NCBI GenBank assembly: GCA_031771865.1
Contig: JASISA010000041.1
Location: 1,922,001-1,986,000, forward strand
Length of the DNA stretch: 64,000 nt
Direction: 5' to 3'
Origin: Nothophaeocryptopus gaeumannii
Lineage: Eukaryota > Ascomycota > Dothideomycetes > Mycosphaerellales > Mycosphaerellaceae
In this document: piece by piece, positions 11,768 through 22,404 of the stretch
How positions within the stretch are numbered: the stretch's first letter is position 1
How the letters are laid out: the number at the start of each line of letters is the position of its first letter
The notes under the pieces: generated by a model
Told to the model about the DNA's origin: nothing
Database searches by the model: none
Seen by the model: the letters and a program-made list of their open reading frames with translations, nothing else
Translations under genes and position numbers: made by a program

Positions 11768-12041
11768 CTATCGCGGGTAGACATAGCATCGGGAACACTT
11801 GTTGTGACCGCAGACCGAGCAACGATAACCAACCAGCGCCGGATTCATTGCATTTCTACAACCGTCGCAGACCCTGTCGCATATCAGCTATGACCCAAGA
11901 TTCGGTGGCCTCATTTAACACTTACCACCATCCTCTCATTGAAGGACGTTGGTAACGTCCGGACCCACATCTGTTGCTCTCACGAGCCGCGTCCGGGTCT
12001 CCAGCAGGCATGCCGCGAGTTTGTTGTTGGGCTGACTTCAT
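11768..12041 (-). CDS. Small cysteine-rich (probable zinc-binding) protein, copy 1
   Basis: Rebuilt from splice signals: exon 12041-11926, 52-nt intron (11925-11874; GTAAGTG donor, AGCTGAT branch, CGACAG acceptor, phase 2), exon 11873-11768; 73 residues. The C-terminal half reads RGWWVCDGCRNAMNPALV, then GYRCSVCGHNKCSRC, and ends three residues after CYV. The cysteines follow C-x2-C-x12-C-x2-C-G-H-x2-C-x2-C, a spacing expected to hold one or two zinc ions. I do not recognise a named domain. A second gene with the same pattern and the same intron position lies at 16191-16571. The ATG at 12041 is the first after an in-frame stop; a second ATG lies ten codons later. Function unknown. Confidence 0.72.
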
Positions 12042-14229
12042 TCTTATGAACTTGTGTGATGCTCAAAAAGCTTTCTAGAGGTTCGGAGTGTTGCAGTGCT
12101 TCTCTTGGTCCAAGATCTGACTGGCTTCTTGCGCTTTTGTAATGGCTTCCCATGGCTCTTTTATTGCCCATCGCGAGAGGATCAGGGCGACCTGGCAGGC
12201 ATATGTCATCCGAAGGCGATTCGACTTCGCCATCGTGAAGTTGACTCCAAGAAGGGCGGCGTCAGGAAACAACGACACGCGCATTCAGGTGAGAAGAGAA
12301 GCTACCGTCTGCAAAGTAGTGAGCCAAAGGGTTCGGTCAACTGAGACTCAGAAATCGCGCCACTGTTCCTATAGCTGACGTCTTACGGGACGGTATAGTG
12401 AGGCGAGGTTGCCTCCTACGCTTGCTCAGCAGCATGCCCCGAAACTCATCTGCCAAATGAGAAGTGTGCATACTGCACTGGGATCTGCTGGAGTTGACTA
12501 TGGCAGAGTAGCGGTCTCGCCGTCAGGCAGATATCATCTCGCCCTTCGACTAAAGTTTCGAGTTCGATCCACATGACCCGTTCGAAGCGTGCTTTAGGCG
12601 ACACGCCTTAAGGATGGACTGCCCGAATTCAGTCCGTGAGTCCTTTCAGGTTTCGCCTGGCTGCAAAGACAATCACTTCTTGTGCTCCCCCAGCCTTCGG
12701 CACTGTTGCTAGGTACCCGACGATCTCTGACAGGCGGCATGGTGCAGGCCGGCAGCTGGGCTTGAGTGAGTGGGCAAAGCAAGCGCCTTTGGAGGTGTGC
12801 AATTGCACTCCACAGGCCGCAGACATGTATGGCGTCAACGAAGGCATCCGGTCTGCACACAAGCAACGCCGTGAGAAGTCAAGCTTCTTTCGTGGATCTG
12901 TCTGCTGTGCGAAGAAGGCTCAAATCGACACAAGGGGCGCAGCTTCTGCGGCAGACAGTATGCAATGTGACGTTCGCCATGTGTGTCCCACGTGGAATGG
13001 CGCGCTGGTCGTTGCGTGCGCTGCGTTCCCTGAAAACGACAAGTTGGAAGCATACGTTTCAGCTTCATATTGCACGGCCTTCCCCGAACTACAGCAGTTG
13101 CACCTAGAGTGAAGAGGCCGCGGAAATTGTGTGCTTGAAGGCGCAGTAGAATATGAGCTTGTAAGGAAAAGCTGATTCCCACGAGGACTGACATAGCCCA
13201 TCATAGAGGGCGGCGTGGGTGCCTTACCAGCCCGAGAATCTCGTTATTCTCATTGTCCACCGATCACTTACAGAGTGGCCTTCGCGAGCAAGTGGCTGAC
13301 AAGAAGTCAGACCAACAACGATCACGGGTTCTCGTGTCGCCAATGTGAGGCATCAAGTAAGATCGAGCTCAATGACCACATCTTGTGTGGCTCAGCACGA
13401 ATCGTTTGCGAACGAAGATGCTTTCAATTTTCAGGCACACTGAAGTCGCAGTGTGTTGATAACTCAGGTGATCGGTCGCCCTCTCGGCCCGTACCAAGCT
13501 GCATATGCAAGATAGCCGCCTCGGAACCGATTTATGCGGCTGTGGCTTGGGTCCACCCTGGATGATGGGCAGCTTTGCAAACGCTCAGCTTCGGTCACAC
13601 GTGCTAACAAATGTTAGCTTTTCGTGAAGCTAATGACAGACGAGTAGTGTTTCGAAGAGCTGACGGTACCAACAAGACATTGAGGAGAACATTCTGCATC
13701 AGCATTGCGACAATGCTCCACCCATGGCAGCACAGGCCTCCTCAATCCATACAGTCGGCTCTATCAACAAGCAATCGCATATGCTGAAGACACTATGACT
13801 GGCCGACCTTGCTAGATCAATGCAGATGAGAAAGATGGAGTCGCCTGCAAGTATAGCAACGGGATGGCCTCCGAGTCATTGGAAGGATTCAAGCCTCACA
13901 CGTGGAACGTGGCCGAAACGCCGTCAACGAGTCAGTACCAACTACAGAGCTTAGATACCACGCTTCTGGAACAACCCACGATCTCGCTTGCGCAAAGCTG
14001 GCTCTCACCATGGATCGAGCAGCGATTCGAAAGTTACGCTGGGCTGATTGTGGCGCTACTATTTGTGAGCACGATCTGACCAAGCCCGTGTCTGGCGCAA
14101 CAATTTTGAAACGGTAGCCGACGCAGAAAGGCCGATGGAACGGGACATTGGTCAGTGAAGTAGTGATGGGATGGGTCGTCTTGTGTAACCTCGATTGCTA
14201 CAGCTTCAGGCAAAGTTACAGCGATCATT
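12042..14229. other. No gene recognised
   Basis: About 2.2 kb between the small cysteine-rich gene and the decayed receptor. A 158-codon frame at 12636-13112 (+) and overlapping frames on both strands have no family resemblance. A short frame near 12233-12078 (-) is composition-wise plausible but has no supporting signal. No tandem repeats or RIP-type composition are visible. Confidence 0.4.
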
Positions 14230-15908
14230 ATGCTATCGTCGATCGTTCTCCTCGTTGGCCTGGTGTTCTCGACGACTGTACAAGGAATAACGTCGATCAC
14301 CCCGAATGCGACTACATCAATAGAAAGACTACGCACCTGCGCAATGAGCCTACTCTTACCCCGAGTCTCTCCAGACAACATCAGCAGCTGATCAGTCAAT
14401 CTCCCACAGAACGCCTGCATCCGAAGATCTCTTCAAGCGTTCGGTTGCAACACCAGCAATCCATCATCATGCCTCTGCGCAAACAACGACCTTACCAACG
14501 TCTATCGAATATGCCTTGGCACCGAATGCTCCACAGACGATCACTTGCTAGGCTTGAATTTCTTCGCGGAAATTTGCGAGCTTCCCATGAGAAACCGACA
14601 GCCCCTCATGGTGGGTGTGACATGGACTCTGTTCACAGTCACTACGATATTCATTCTTGCAAGGACACTCAATAGAATCAACAGCCTCGGAGGAGCTGGC
14701 TTCTGGACAGACGACTTCACGCTCTGGATATGGGCACCTCTGATCCTGGCCCTCACTGTTGCAATGACCCAATTCTGCAAATACGGCTTCGAAAAAGACG
14801 TCTGGGAATTGACAGCAAACGAAATCGAGAACTTCCTCTTCTGGTTCCACAGTAAGTGTTCTCAGAGACAAGAACAACACTATCCGAGCCACCCATTGAC
14901 AATTCATTCTCTTTAGTATATATGATCGTAATCTTCAGCTCCAAAATCTCCCTCCTCCTCCTCTACCTCCGTTCCTGGGCCGACCGCACCCCGACCACCT
15001 TCCGAGTCGTCTGCTACTTTATGATCACCCTCATCATCTTCACCATCATCGGCACAACAACCGCTACAATCCTCCAATGTATCCCCACCTCTACATTCTT
15101 AATCATCATAGCCGCGAAAAAAAACCCGCAATGCTCCGACCGCACGGCCATGGTCCTCGTCATCGCTGCCCTGAATATCTCCTACGATATCATCGTCCAT
15201 GCAATCCCCGTCCTCGTCTTCTAAGGGTGAAGATCAGCTTACGAAACAAAACCGGCCTCTCCCTCGTCATCCTCATCGGCCTCGTCGTAATAAACTGTTC
15301 CTGTATCTGAATCCGCTGGGCGAGATATTTCGGAAACTCCAACACTGTCCCTTGGGATTACTCTTACGTAGGAGTATGGAGAAGTATATTTGTCACTGAC
15401 GTGTGCGTGTATGCTGGCGACAATTGAGATTGTCCGGAGGACTTGTGATGTAATGTGCAATGGTAGGGGACAAATCTTTGATTGTGACGATGATGAATGG
15501 ATGAGTACTACTTCGAGGTCAAGGAGTAGTTCGACGACGGGAGGAGTTGGGTATGTTCCGGGAGGGGGGTATGAGACTGCGAAGGCGGTTAGGACGGGGC
15601 AGGTTGTAAACAAGTCGGCTGGAGAATCGCCGGATGATGGATGGAGCTATCATGGACGAGGGACGCCGTATACGAGTGATGTGAGTGGGATCACGGATGT
15701 GGGCTCAATAGCTCTGAAGCCGACACTTACGAATGGGAGGAAAGAGAAAGACGGCATCACAGTCGCGACGAAGGAACTGCCGATTCATATCTGGGCAGCC
15801 ATGGATCCGATCAGTTACCAGGATGTCGAGAAGCCAGGTGCTTTTCGTCAGCCAGAGGAGTGGAGCAGATCCGGTTACGGCGAGGTTGGCATATGTGGAC
15901 AAGAATGA
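14230..15908 (+). pseudogene. Decayed CFEM-domain, PTH11-type seven-helix receptor (fungal rhodopsin-like fold)
   Basis: The frame starts with ATG at 14230 and a signal peptide (SSIVLLVGLVFSTTVQG). It then enters an eight-cysteine-like CFEM region, including CIRRSLQAFGC, CLCANND and ICLGTEC. Membrane helices follow (VGVTWTLFTVTTIFILART, WTDDFTLWIWAPLILAL). A normal phase-1 intron (14852-14916) leads into KISLLLLYLRS and further helices. CFEM-PTH11 proteins are surface receptors implicated in sensing hosts or surfaces. Damage: an in-frame TGA at 14389-14391; a stop at 15222 where the family needs to continue, with the continuation in the next frame (VKISLRNKTGLSLVILIGL); another TGA near 15309; and a further frame change near 15385 before ACMLATIEIVRR and a hydrophilic tail. 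The first TGA could be skipped by a weak GTCTCT-donor intron, but the later breaks cannot. A relic gene is the simplest reading. Confidence 0.75.
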
Positions 15909-16190
15909 TCAAGTCAGGCACGTGGAGTTGAAGAGTAGTCAGCCGGTGTTGTAGTAGCGGACAGAATGTGACTAGGTCAATTCGCAAATGACAGTAGCAA
16001 GCTATCTACTCTACAACAAAATCATGAACTAAAGCGCTAGCTAGTGGTACAGGATATCTAGTCTGCGACGTAACGAACGAAACCTCAAACTCCTCCCGCT
16101 TGTGAAGAAAACTCATCCATTAGCAAACTCCCAAATCCACCCAATGCCGTGACAGAGTCGCCATGACCAGACTATACAAACAATCCATCA

Positions 16191-16571
16191 TCAACGATAC
16201 GTGGTACAGGACTGGCATCTGCAGTGGCCGCATGCGGCACACCGGTTTGGTGTAGTGGCGAGGTGCGGCCCGATAGTATTGAGACAGCGGTGGCACACCC
16301 TGTAAAGATGTTAGTTGGCACGAGATGAGCATTCTGATCTGCTTTCTTACCACCATCCACCTTGAGGCGCACTATTTTGATGATTTTCATGCCGTTCGGC
16401 TCCGATTTGAGGCGGTAAGTTGCGACCAGGTATGTTGACTTGCCGCACAGAGCCCGAGTCTTTGAAAGTTAGGTGGATGTCGAGACTGTCTGTCGGTTGG
16501 ACGTGCGAGCCGGTTGTTTGTGCCGTAGGTGTAGCTGCAGCTGCGGCTGCGTTCGCCGTTGATGCCCTCAT
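16191..16571 (-). CDS. Small cysteine-rich (probable zinc-binding) protein, copy 2
   Basis: Two exons, 16571-16351 and 16299-16191, over a 51-nt intron (GTAAGA donor, ACTAACAT branch, TTACAG acceptor, phase 2); 109 residues. After an Ala- and Thr-rich N-terminus, the C-terminus reads GGWWVCHRCLNTIGPHL, then NRCAACGHCRCQSC and a short TTYR end. The spacing is C-x2-C-x14-C-x2-C-G-H-x2-C-x2-C, matching the protein at 11768-12041. The intron interrupts the same codon in both genes, after the first two bases of the second Trp of WWVC, which argues for common descent. Four Cys pairs and the GH suggest zinc binding. The longer N-terminus (about 70 residues) is not shared. No named domain recognised; role unknown. 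Confidence 0.72.
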
Positions 16572-18166
16572 GCGTAATGTTTTGGTAGAAGTTGATGGGA
16601 ATTGCAGCTACTCTTGCTGACCGTAGAACTGATGATTGTGACTTATTGTTCAGGAATCTTGCGGTTTACTGCTCATATAAATATGTCGGTCCGTCGAAAG
16701 GCTCTCTTGAAAGTATCGTGAACGTGTGCAAAGCACCACCGTGGTATGCAAAGGAGAGACTTCGGCGCAAGGAAGGAAATGACCTAGACAGCGAACTGAG
16801 AAGTGACGCCTCCTTTCCGGCCTTCGTGACATCGCTGATGTATGAAGAGTGGTTCAAACGTTGGCGGTGACTGGAGGTGCAGAGTAGAGATGACGCGAGA
16901 AATGGCTCGCGTGGCCGCTGGGTGGCAGAGCTCCAAAGCAGCGCGAATTCTCGCCAAACTGATCTTGTCTCCCAGGATAGAGTTTGATCAATGGTCGCTT
17001 TTTGCATCACAAGCGCCCTAAGATCCTCACACAACCTGTCGCGGGCATTCTAGCACCATTTGCAAGCGCAAACTGCCGCCAGACGCCTTTGATGGGTGCA
17101 GGAACACCACCAGAGTGTGGCTGAAGTCCCAATTTCGAGGCGCGAGAGGCCGTACGTGGTATGCAACCATTCCTCTCATCGTGTCATGAGACAGTTGTGG
17201 CCCACTGTCTGAGTAGTAATGAAGTCAGGCAGCTCTGATGCCGAGATATATTGTTGCGGCGCGCAGTAGCTTTTGGCGGTGCCCAGGCAAATTGCAAACT
17301 TCTGATCGCCCTGAAATTGAAGAGCCAGGGAGGAAGTGAGTGAACCAGGACAGTTTTGCCAAAACAAGAGATTGCTAGAATAGATTTGGGGAGGCCGCCG
17401 ATCTGAAGGCCACATTGCCTTCAAGTCGGAAGTATCAACCGGGCGGACATCAGCACTTCGACAACACAGCCCCTCTCATGCTGTTAGAATGGAATGCTTC
17501 GAGGAATCGCATATGTGCAGTTCATCAGGAGCCGGTGCCCGGCAGCCTGGTTCTGTGAAGATGTCCTGGCATAACGTGTAACAACGTGCCGCACAATCTC
17601 CCGGGTAACGACATCGTGGAAGCTGTGGGCGGTGACATCGCCCCCGTCGCTGACTGCTGTTGTATGGAAGCTGAGAAGAACCTGAGGCGGACATAAGTAC
17701 TGTGGCGGTGAAAGGGAGGTGCATTGGTGAAGTTGTGCGCGCTTGACGGTGGCTTTGGTGGTGGTGGTGGTGAGAGAAGGGTGAACTTCGGTCGGGTGTT
17801 GTTGATGATGACGTTGCCGGGGCCAGAGTTCAAGCCATGGTCTTGGCACGATTCTTTGGCTGGTTTGCTCCAGCGTTTCAAAGACGCTCTTTCCTTGCGC
17901 CAGACCCTGCCGACCACCACCAAGGAAAATATCAACAAACGAGCTCGCGCGCGACAGTATTATTAGGCCAACCTCACGGACCTCCCACCCCCAGCCAAGC
18001 GACACCGCCTACCTGTATACCTCGAGCGCGCGCATGACTGCCGGCGCTCTTATCAGCTCCTCCATGATCCACGCGACGAATTGTCTTGCATCTGCAGCAA
18101 GACTGTAGAAAACATCCATCGCTTGATTAGGCCTCTCAACAGGTCGCGACAGCTAAAGCAGCGAAC
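16572..18166. other. No gene recognised; upstream of MDM34
   Basis: Frames of up to 173 codons occur on both strands but overlap each other and lack starts, splice continuation or family likeness. The last few hundred bases should include the MDM34 promoter and 5' UTR. Confidence 0.4.
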
Positions 18167-19957
18167 ATGGCCTTCAATTTCAACTGGTCGCCGCTGATTG
18201 CAGATACTGAGCGCGTGCGCGACATGCTCACGAATGCTCTTAACAAATCGCCCAAGCCGCCAATCATTGTCGACGATATCATTGTCAACGAGCTGAACCT
18301 TGGCGCAACTCCGCCCGAACTGGAGATTTTGGAGATTGGCGACCTGGCAGAAGACAGATTTCGGGGGATTTTCAGGATGAGCTACACTGGCGATGCGTAT
18401 CTTACGCTGAAGACAAGGGTACAAGCGAACCCGCTGAACACATACCTGTCTACGAAGCCGTCTTTTGCGAGTCCGCAACCTCTCGCAGCTAGTAGCAGCT
18501 TGACGATCCCGATTCAGATCACCCTGTCCGACATTCGATTGTCAGGTTTCGTCATCTTGGTATTCTCAAAGCAGAAGGGTATTACGATTGTCTTCAGGAA
18601 CGACCCGCTCGAAAGTCTGAAGGTATCGTCAACTTTCGACTCGATTCCGTTCGTGCGCGACTATCTCCAGAAGACAATCGAGAACCAACTGCGAGTCCTG
18701 TTTATGGAAGATCTACCAGCCATCATCCACCGACTGTCTTTGGCCAAGTTCAGTCCGGAATATCAGACCGCCGAGAACCAGGAACCGAAGATCGGCGATG
18801 AAAATGGGCACAAGCCAATCGATCCGTTTGCCAGTCCAGCGACGCGTGCGCTCACAGGCGAAGACGAGCTTGGCGAGCCATTCACTCTTGATCCGCCTGC
18901 TGAAATGTATGCGACGTTCTCACAGAAGAACATGATCCGACTAGCGACTTTAGCCGAGAGCCAAAGAACACTGAGCTTGTTCACGCCGAGCATTCGAGAT
19001 ACAGTCTATCGAGCCTGGGCAAGCGCATACCGGGAAGAGATGAGCAACGGTACAAACACGCCAACGCGACCAATGCTCAACAGACTGCAATCAACAATTA
19101 CGTCGCGCAGTGCAGTCTCCTCTGCCGCCTCGCAAGCTTCTGGGGCTGGAACGGAGGCCACCAGACCAAGCCTTGTGAGCACGTCCTCAGCTGCGACCAT
19201 CTACAGCCTGGGAAGCAACTCGTCTCGGACCCGACCCAAGAAGAGGAAGCACAGAGTAGTCAATCTCAGGAAAAAGAAAGATGAGGATGGGGACAACAGC
19301 GAACTGGCTAGCATGTCGAGCAGCTATGACGACAGTACTAGCAGAAGCCATGACAACTCAGCAGAGTCCAGCTTTGCCAGGTCAAACACGATGGGAAGCA
19401 CTGCCCCAACAAGCAATCTGCGCGAAGGCGAAATTACGACTCCACCTCGCAGCCCAAAGAAGAAGGTCGATTTTCGCAAAAGTAGCAAGACGGGCCAGGA
19501 ACCAGCTGCAGAACCCGAGAGGCCCAGATCACGCCCTGATACACCGAGAAGATCATTGCACCCAGTAACTAGCCTCGAAGACCTGGATCGCACACCACGG
19601 GCCTCCACTGTCCTACCTGAAAAGGCCGAGAAGAGGCCAGCCATGAATCAGCTTCCTCGAATGCAACCCTTCCCGTCGCGGTCACCCTCTCCAGAGATGC
19701 GTCGCAACTCCAGTGACAAGATCCGCCGCTCGTCCTCCGACATCAGATTGCAGAGTCTCTTGACAGCATTCAGCGAGGGCAGTAGTGGCGGCATTCTTGA
19801 AAAGGCGTGGATGGAGAAGATGGCTACAGAGATCGCGAAGAAGGTCGAACAGGAGCGCTCCAAGCAGAAGACCTGGAGGCCGGCTACCAAGGACGAGATT
19901 CCCGAGGGTGGGGTTCCTGAGGGTGTAGAGGAAGCTCCTCCAGCCTATGTCTCGTGA
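18167..19957 (+). CDS. MDM34: ERMES complex subunit MDM34
   Basis: A single exon of 596 residues, usual for filamentous-fungal MDM34. The first about 200 residues are the SMP lipid-transfer domain, starting MAFNFNWSPLI, with ELNLGATPPELEILEIGDL and later LQKTIENQLRVLFMEDLP. SMP domains bind phospholipids. MDM34 sits in the mitochondrial outer membrane at contacts with the endoplasmic reticulum, with Mmm1, Mdm10 and Mdm12, and supports lipid exchange and mitochondrial shape. The C-terminal two thirds are low complexity and Ser/Arg/Pro-rich, with a basic RPKKRKHRVVNLRKKK stretch found in many fungal copies. Its 3' end faces the ECM15-like gene. No sign of damage. Confidence 0.95.
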   Translation: MAFNFNWSPLIADTERVRDMLTNALNKSPKPPIIVDDIIVNELNLGATPPELEILEIGDLAEDRFRGIFRMSYTGDAYLTLKTRVQANPLNTYLSTKPSFASPQPLAASSSLTIPIQITLSDIRLSGFVILVFSKQKGITIVFRNDPLESLKVSSTFDSIPFVRDYLQKTIENQLRVLFMEDLPAIIHRLSLAKFSPEYQTAENQEPKIGDENGHKPIDPFASPATRALTGEDELGEPFTLDPPAEMYATFSQKNMIRLATLAESQRTLSLFTPSIRDTVYRAWASAYREEMSNGTNTPTRPMLNRLQSTITSRSAVSSAASQASGAGTEATRPSLVSTSSAATIYSLGSNSSRTRPKKRKHRVVNLRKKKDEDGDNSELASMSSSYDDSTSRSHDNSAESSFARSNTMGSTAPTSNLREGEITTPPRSPKKKVDFRKSSKTGQEPAAEPERPRSRPDTPRRSLHPVTSLEDLDRTPRASTVLPEKAEKRPAMNQLPRMQPFPSRSPSPEMRRNSSDKIRRSSSDIRLQSLLTAFSEGSSGGILEKAWMEKMATEIAKKVEQERSKQKTWRPATKDEIPEGGVPEGVEEAPPAYVS

Positions 19958-20240
19958 TAAGTGTTTCGAATAGATGCAATGATAGAATTTTGGAAGACTG
20001 TTCTTGGAAGCGTGGCGTTTGGGGAAAGGATTTCAAAAGAGAGAGAAGACTGGCAGGCTCACGACTGGGATGACGGCGCTACGACTTTCATTTGTGAATA
20101 ATACCCTCATCGCATTTAGGCGACCTTTCAGGATGGGCCTGTCGACCTGCCAGCAGTAGCTGCCGCCGTTGTCGTGATCGCATAGGCCTGGAGCTTTTTG
20201 TAGATAGTACCCGGTATTGATACCCCTCTCAGAGCGTCAC

Positions 20241-20896
20241 TCACTTCAATGCTGCTTGCAGTATCTTCTGCTTCTCCTCCTCATTGTCTGCTGCAAGTAG
20301 CTTCTCGACGGCAGCAACCTTGTCTTCGAAGCCCTGCTTCTTGTCTGTTCGGCTGCCAACACGGATGTCCTAATCATCGATTTAGCCTCATTTCTCGAAC
20401 AGTGCCTAAAAAAGGAGGACTTGCACTTTGAATCCTCACTACGCCTCTGCTGTGTAACATTGCATGGCACTGGCCTATGATGCGCATCACTTGCTCCCAC
20501 GAACCCTCTGCGGTCAAGAGATGTGAGCTTGGCTGATCATGAGGTGAACTGGTCTTCGAGCATTCATACCGAGAGTAGTACCCGCCGAGTGCATGCTATA
20601 CTTTACCCCAGACTTCTTCAGCAAACGCTGAACTTCAGCTACTTCTTTCGAAACGGAGGCCGTTGGCGTGCCTAGCATCTCAGGAGATTAGAAGCTGACG
20701 AAATGAAATATCGCCCAGCGCCAGTCATGGGCATAGACACGCGAACACCTACCGAGTGGGATCAAGCAGAAGTCTTTCCACAAGAGTATGGTATTAGCGC
20801 TTCTGTTCAAGCCTCTTGCATTTGTACAACCTGGATTTGCATACCTGCAGTACATGACGCAGGCGTGGGCAACTTTGTTGGGTCTTCCTCAGCCAT
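20241..20896 (-). CDS. ECM15: UPF0045/thiamine-binding-like protein, ECM15 family
   Basis: Five short exons rebuilt by splicing: 20896-20845, 20773-20753, 20671-20570, 20507-20425 and 20369-20241; 128 residues. The joined text is the conserved core of this family: DFCLIPLGTPTASVSKEVAE, KYSMHSAGTTLEG, WEQVMRIIGQCHAMLH, GVVRIQSDIRVGSRTDKK. Introns 1-3 are GT-AG and in phase 1. The fourth (20424-20370, 55 nt) has to start with GC (AGT|GCAAGT) to keep QSDIRV in frame. The family (MTH1187/YkoF-like ferredoxin folds, yeast Ecm15) forms small multimers and is thought to bind thiamine or hydroxymethylpyrimidine; its cell role is unsettled. Start at 20896 is the only ATG that feeds the first splice. 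It converges with MDM34. Confidence 0.88.
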
Positions 20897-21339
20897 CTTG
20901 CTTACAATGTATGCGAGTTGTGGTGATGTTTCCATAGAGCAGATCTTGAACGATGAGGTTGACGTGGTAGATAATTAGGTTGCGGCTATTGTCGGACGAC
21001 GGAGCCTGGAAGTTTGATCTTCGACCTGCGTTTGCTCCCCAACATGACGACGCTCTTCAACTCTGACCGTAACCTTGAGCTGGAGCTGGCAGGCGCATTC
21101 CAAGGATCCGTACGGGGCGCTTTTTGGCGGCGCACCTTCATCCCGCACGTTATCGCGAAAATGGATCATACGTTGCTACTACCAACGTTCGACTTCCTCC
21201 ATTTAGAACACGACAGCGGCTGCCTCCCTTCGTACGCAACGGTTCCCAACGGGTGAGATCTAGCACTCGGGCTGAGTGGAGGGCAAAAGCCTACAATGCT
21301 GTGCCTCGAGCTTGACCTTACATTCATCATCTTGGGAAC

Positions 21340-22404
21340 ATGTTCAAATACCATCTGAACCAGGACTCGAATGCAAGGTTCCGAACGTGGACTCGAGCAG
21401 CCAGAATGAGTATCCCTGTCTACTTTGTGGAACGTGGGACGCTAAGGCTCTATGCCTTCGAGCCCACGACGGCCATATCATTATCTCCGGCAAGAAGAAT
21501 TGACCTGGAGTATCTCAACGAAGGCGGCGCCAATCTTGTCTACAGTATCACACCTTGCGAGGGCGAAGAACTTCCTCTCAGGCTCAGAGGGAAATTACTC
21601 CGGCTAAGAAAGGACCTATCCCATGTGCAGACGGCCGAGAACCAACTGCAGTCTCTGAACCAGGACTTTGCGACTCTATTCCCTCCCGAGAATTTGATAC
21701 AACATGAGCTCATTGCCGTGGATGCCGGCGTGCTTGGCACCCTCAACGAGAGCCTACAGAATCTGGTGAGGCCAAGACACCGTATTGGAGACTATCTCCC
21801 CACTGAAGAGATGTCTGGCTTACTCGTCACCGACATGACACCCGAGGCCGGAGAGATACTTCTCCAGTTGAAGCCAAAGTGGCTGTACCAGTCGCCGAAC
21901 GCGCCTTCCAATGCCAAGCGATGTCGGACATGTGCAGTACGCGCGCAAAGGGCCTCGGAGCGCATACGTACAGCCACCGATGCTCAGGAAAGCTGTCCGC
22001 TCGATCTCGTGAATATTGATGTCGAACAGCGCAAGCGGGCGGTGCATGCAATCACCACAGACCGCAGGCTCCGCGAATATCTATTGAACCAGGCACAGCA
22101 TTTGCTGCAGCAACTTCGGGCGTCACAGATGCAACTGGATCCCAATGGGGTCCTGAAGACGTCTGAATCTAATGCAATCTATTCGTTATGCAAAGCTATG
22201 ACGCTGCGCGATTGTACCTTGTTCTTGAAGCGATCAGGGAACGCCATCGAAGCGCGGCTCGGAGACCTGGACTTGAAGCAACCAGAAAAGCTGTCAAGGT
22301 GGAAGAGGGTTGAGCAAACGCTGATCAGCGAAGGGTGGTACACAAACACTGAGCTTGAAGATCACTGGCGGCGAGAGACCATTTGCCTCTTCTCAAGACT
22401 GTGA
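21340..22404 (+). CDS. IPK1: Inositol-pentakisphosphate 2-kinase
   Basis: Single exon, 354 residues from ATG 21340, or 332 from the ATG at 21406, which is just before the first conserved strand (MSIPVYFVERGTL). The N-lobe has EYLNEGGANLVYSI, the glycine-containing ATP-binding segment, followed by LLRLRKDLSH with the expected Lys/Arg residues. Later come the LQLKPKWLYQSP motif, like the EIKPK block of Ipk1, and a zinc-type RCRTCAVRAQRAS. The C-lobe holds CPLDLVN. The enzyme adds the 2-phosphate to IP5, making IP6 (phytate), needed for mRNA export and phosphate signalling, in nucleus and cytosol. The size is near the shorter fungal homologues. The upstream gap (20897-21339) holds only the presumed promoters of the divergent IPK1 and ECM15 genes. 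Confidence 0.85.
   Translation: MFKYHLNQDSNARFRTWTRAARMSIPVYFVERGTLRLYAFEPTTAISLSPARRIDLEYLNEGGANLVYSITPCEGEELPLRLRGKLLRLRKDLSHVQTAENQLQSLNQDFATLFPPENLIQHELIAVDAGVLGTLNESLQNLVRPRHRIGDYLPTEEMSGLLVTDMTPEAGEILLQLKPKWLYQSPNAPSNAKRCRTCAVRAQRASERIRTATDAQESCPLDLVNIDVEQRKRAVHAITTDRRLREYLLNQAQHLLQQLRASQMQLDPNGVLKTSESNAIYSLCKAMTLRDCTLFLKRSGNAIEARLGDLDLKQPEKLSRWKRVEQTLISEGWYTNTELEDHWRRETICLFSRL

Noticed and set aside
12480..12600. tRNA-like A-box and B-box words (TGGCAGAGTAG, GAGTTCGATCC)
   Set aside because: No acceptor, D or T stems pair around them, so a tRNA cannot be folded.
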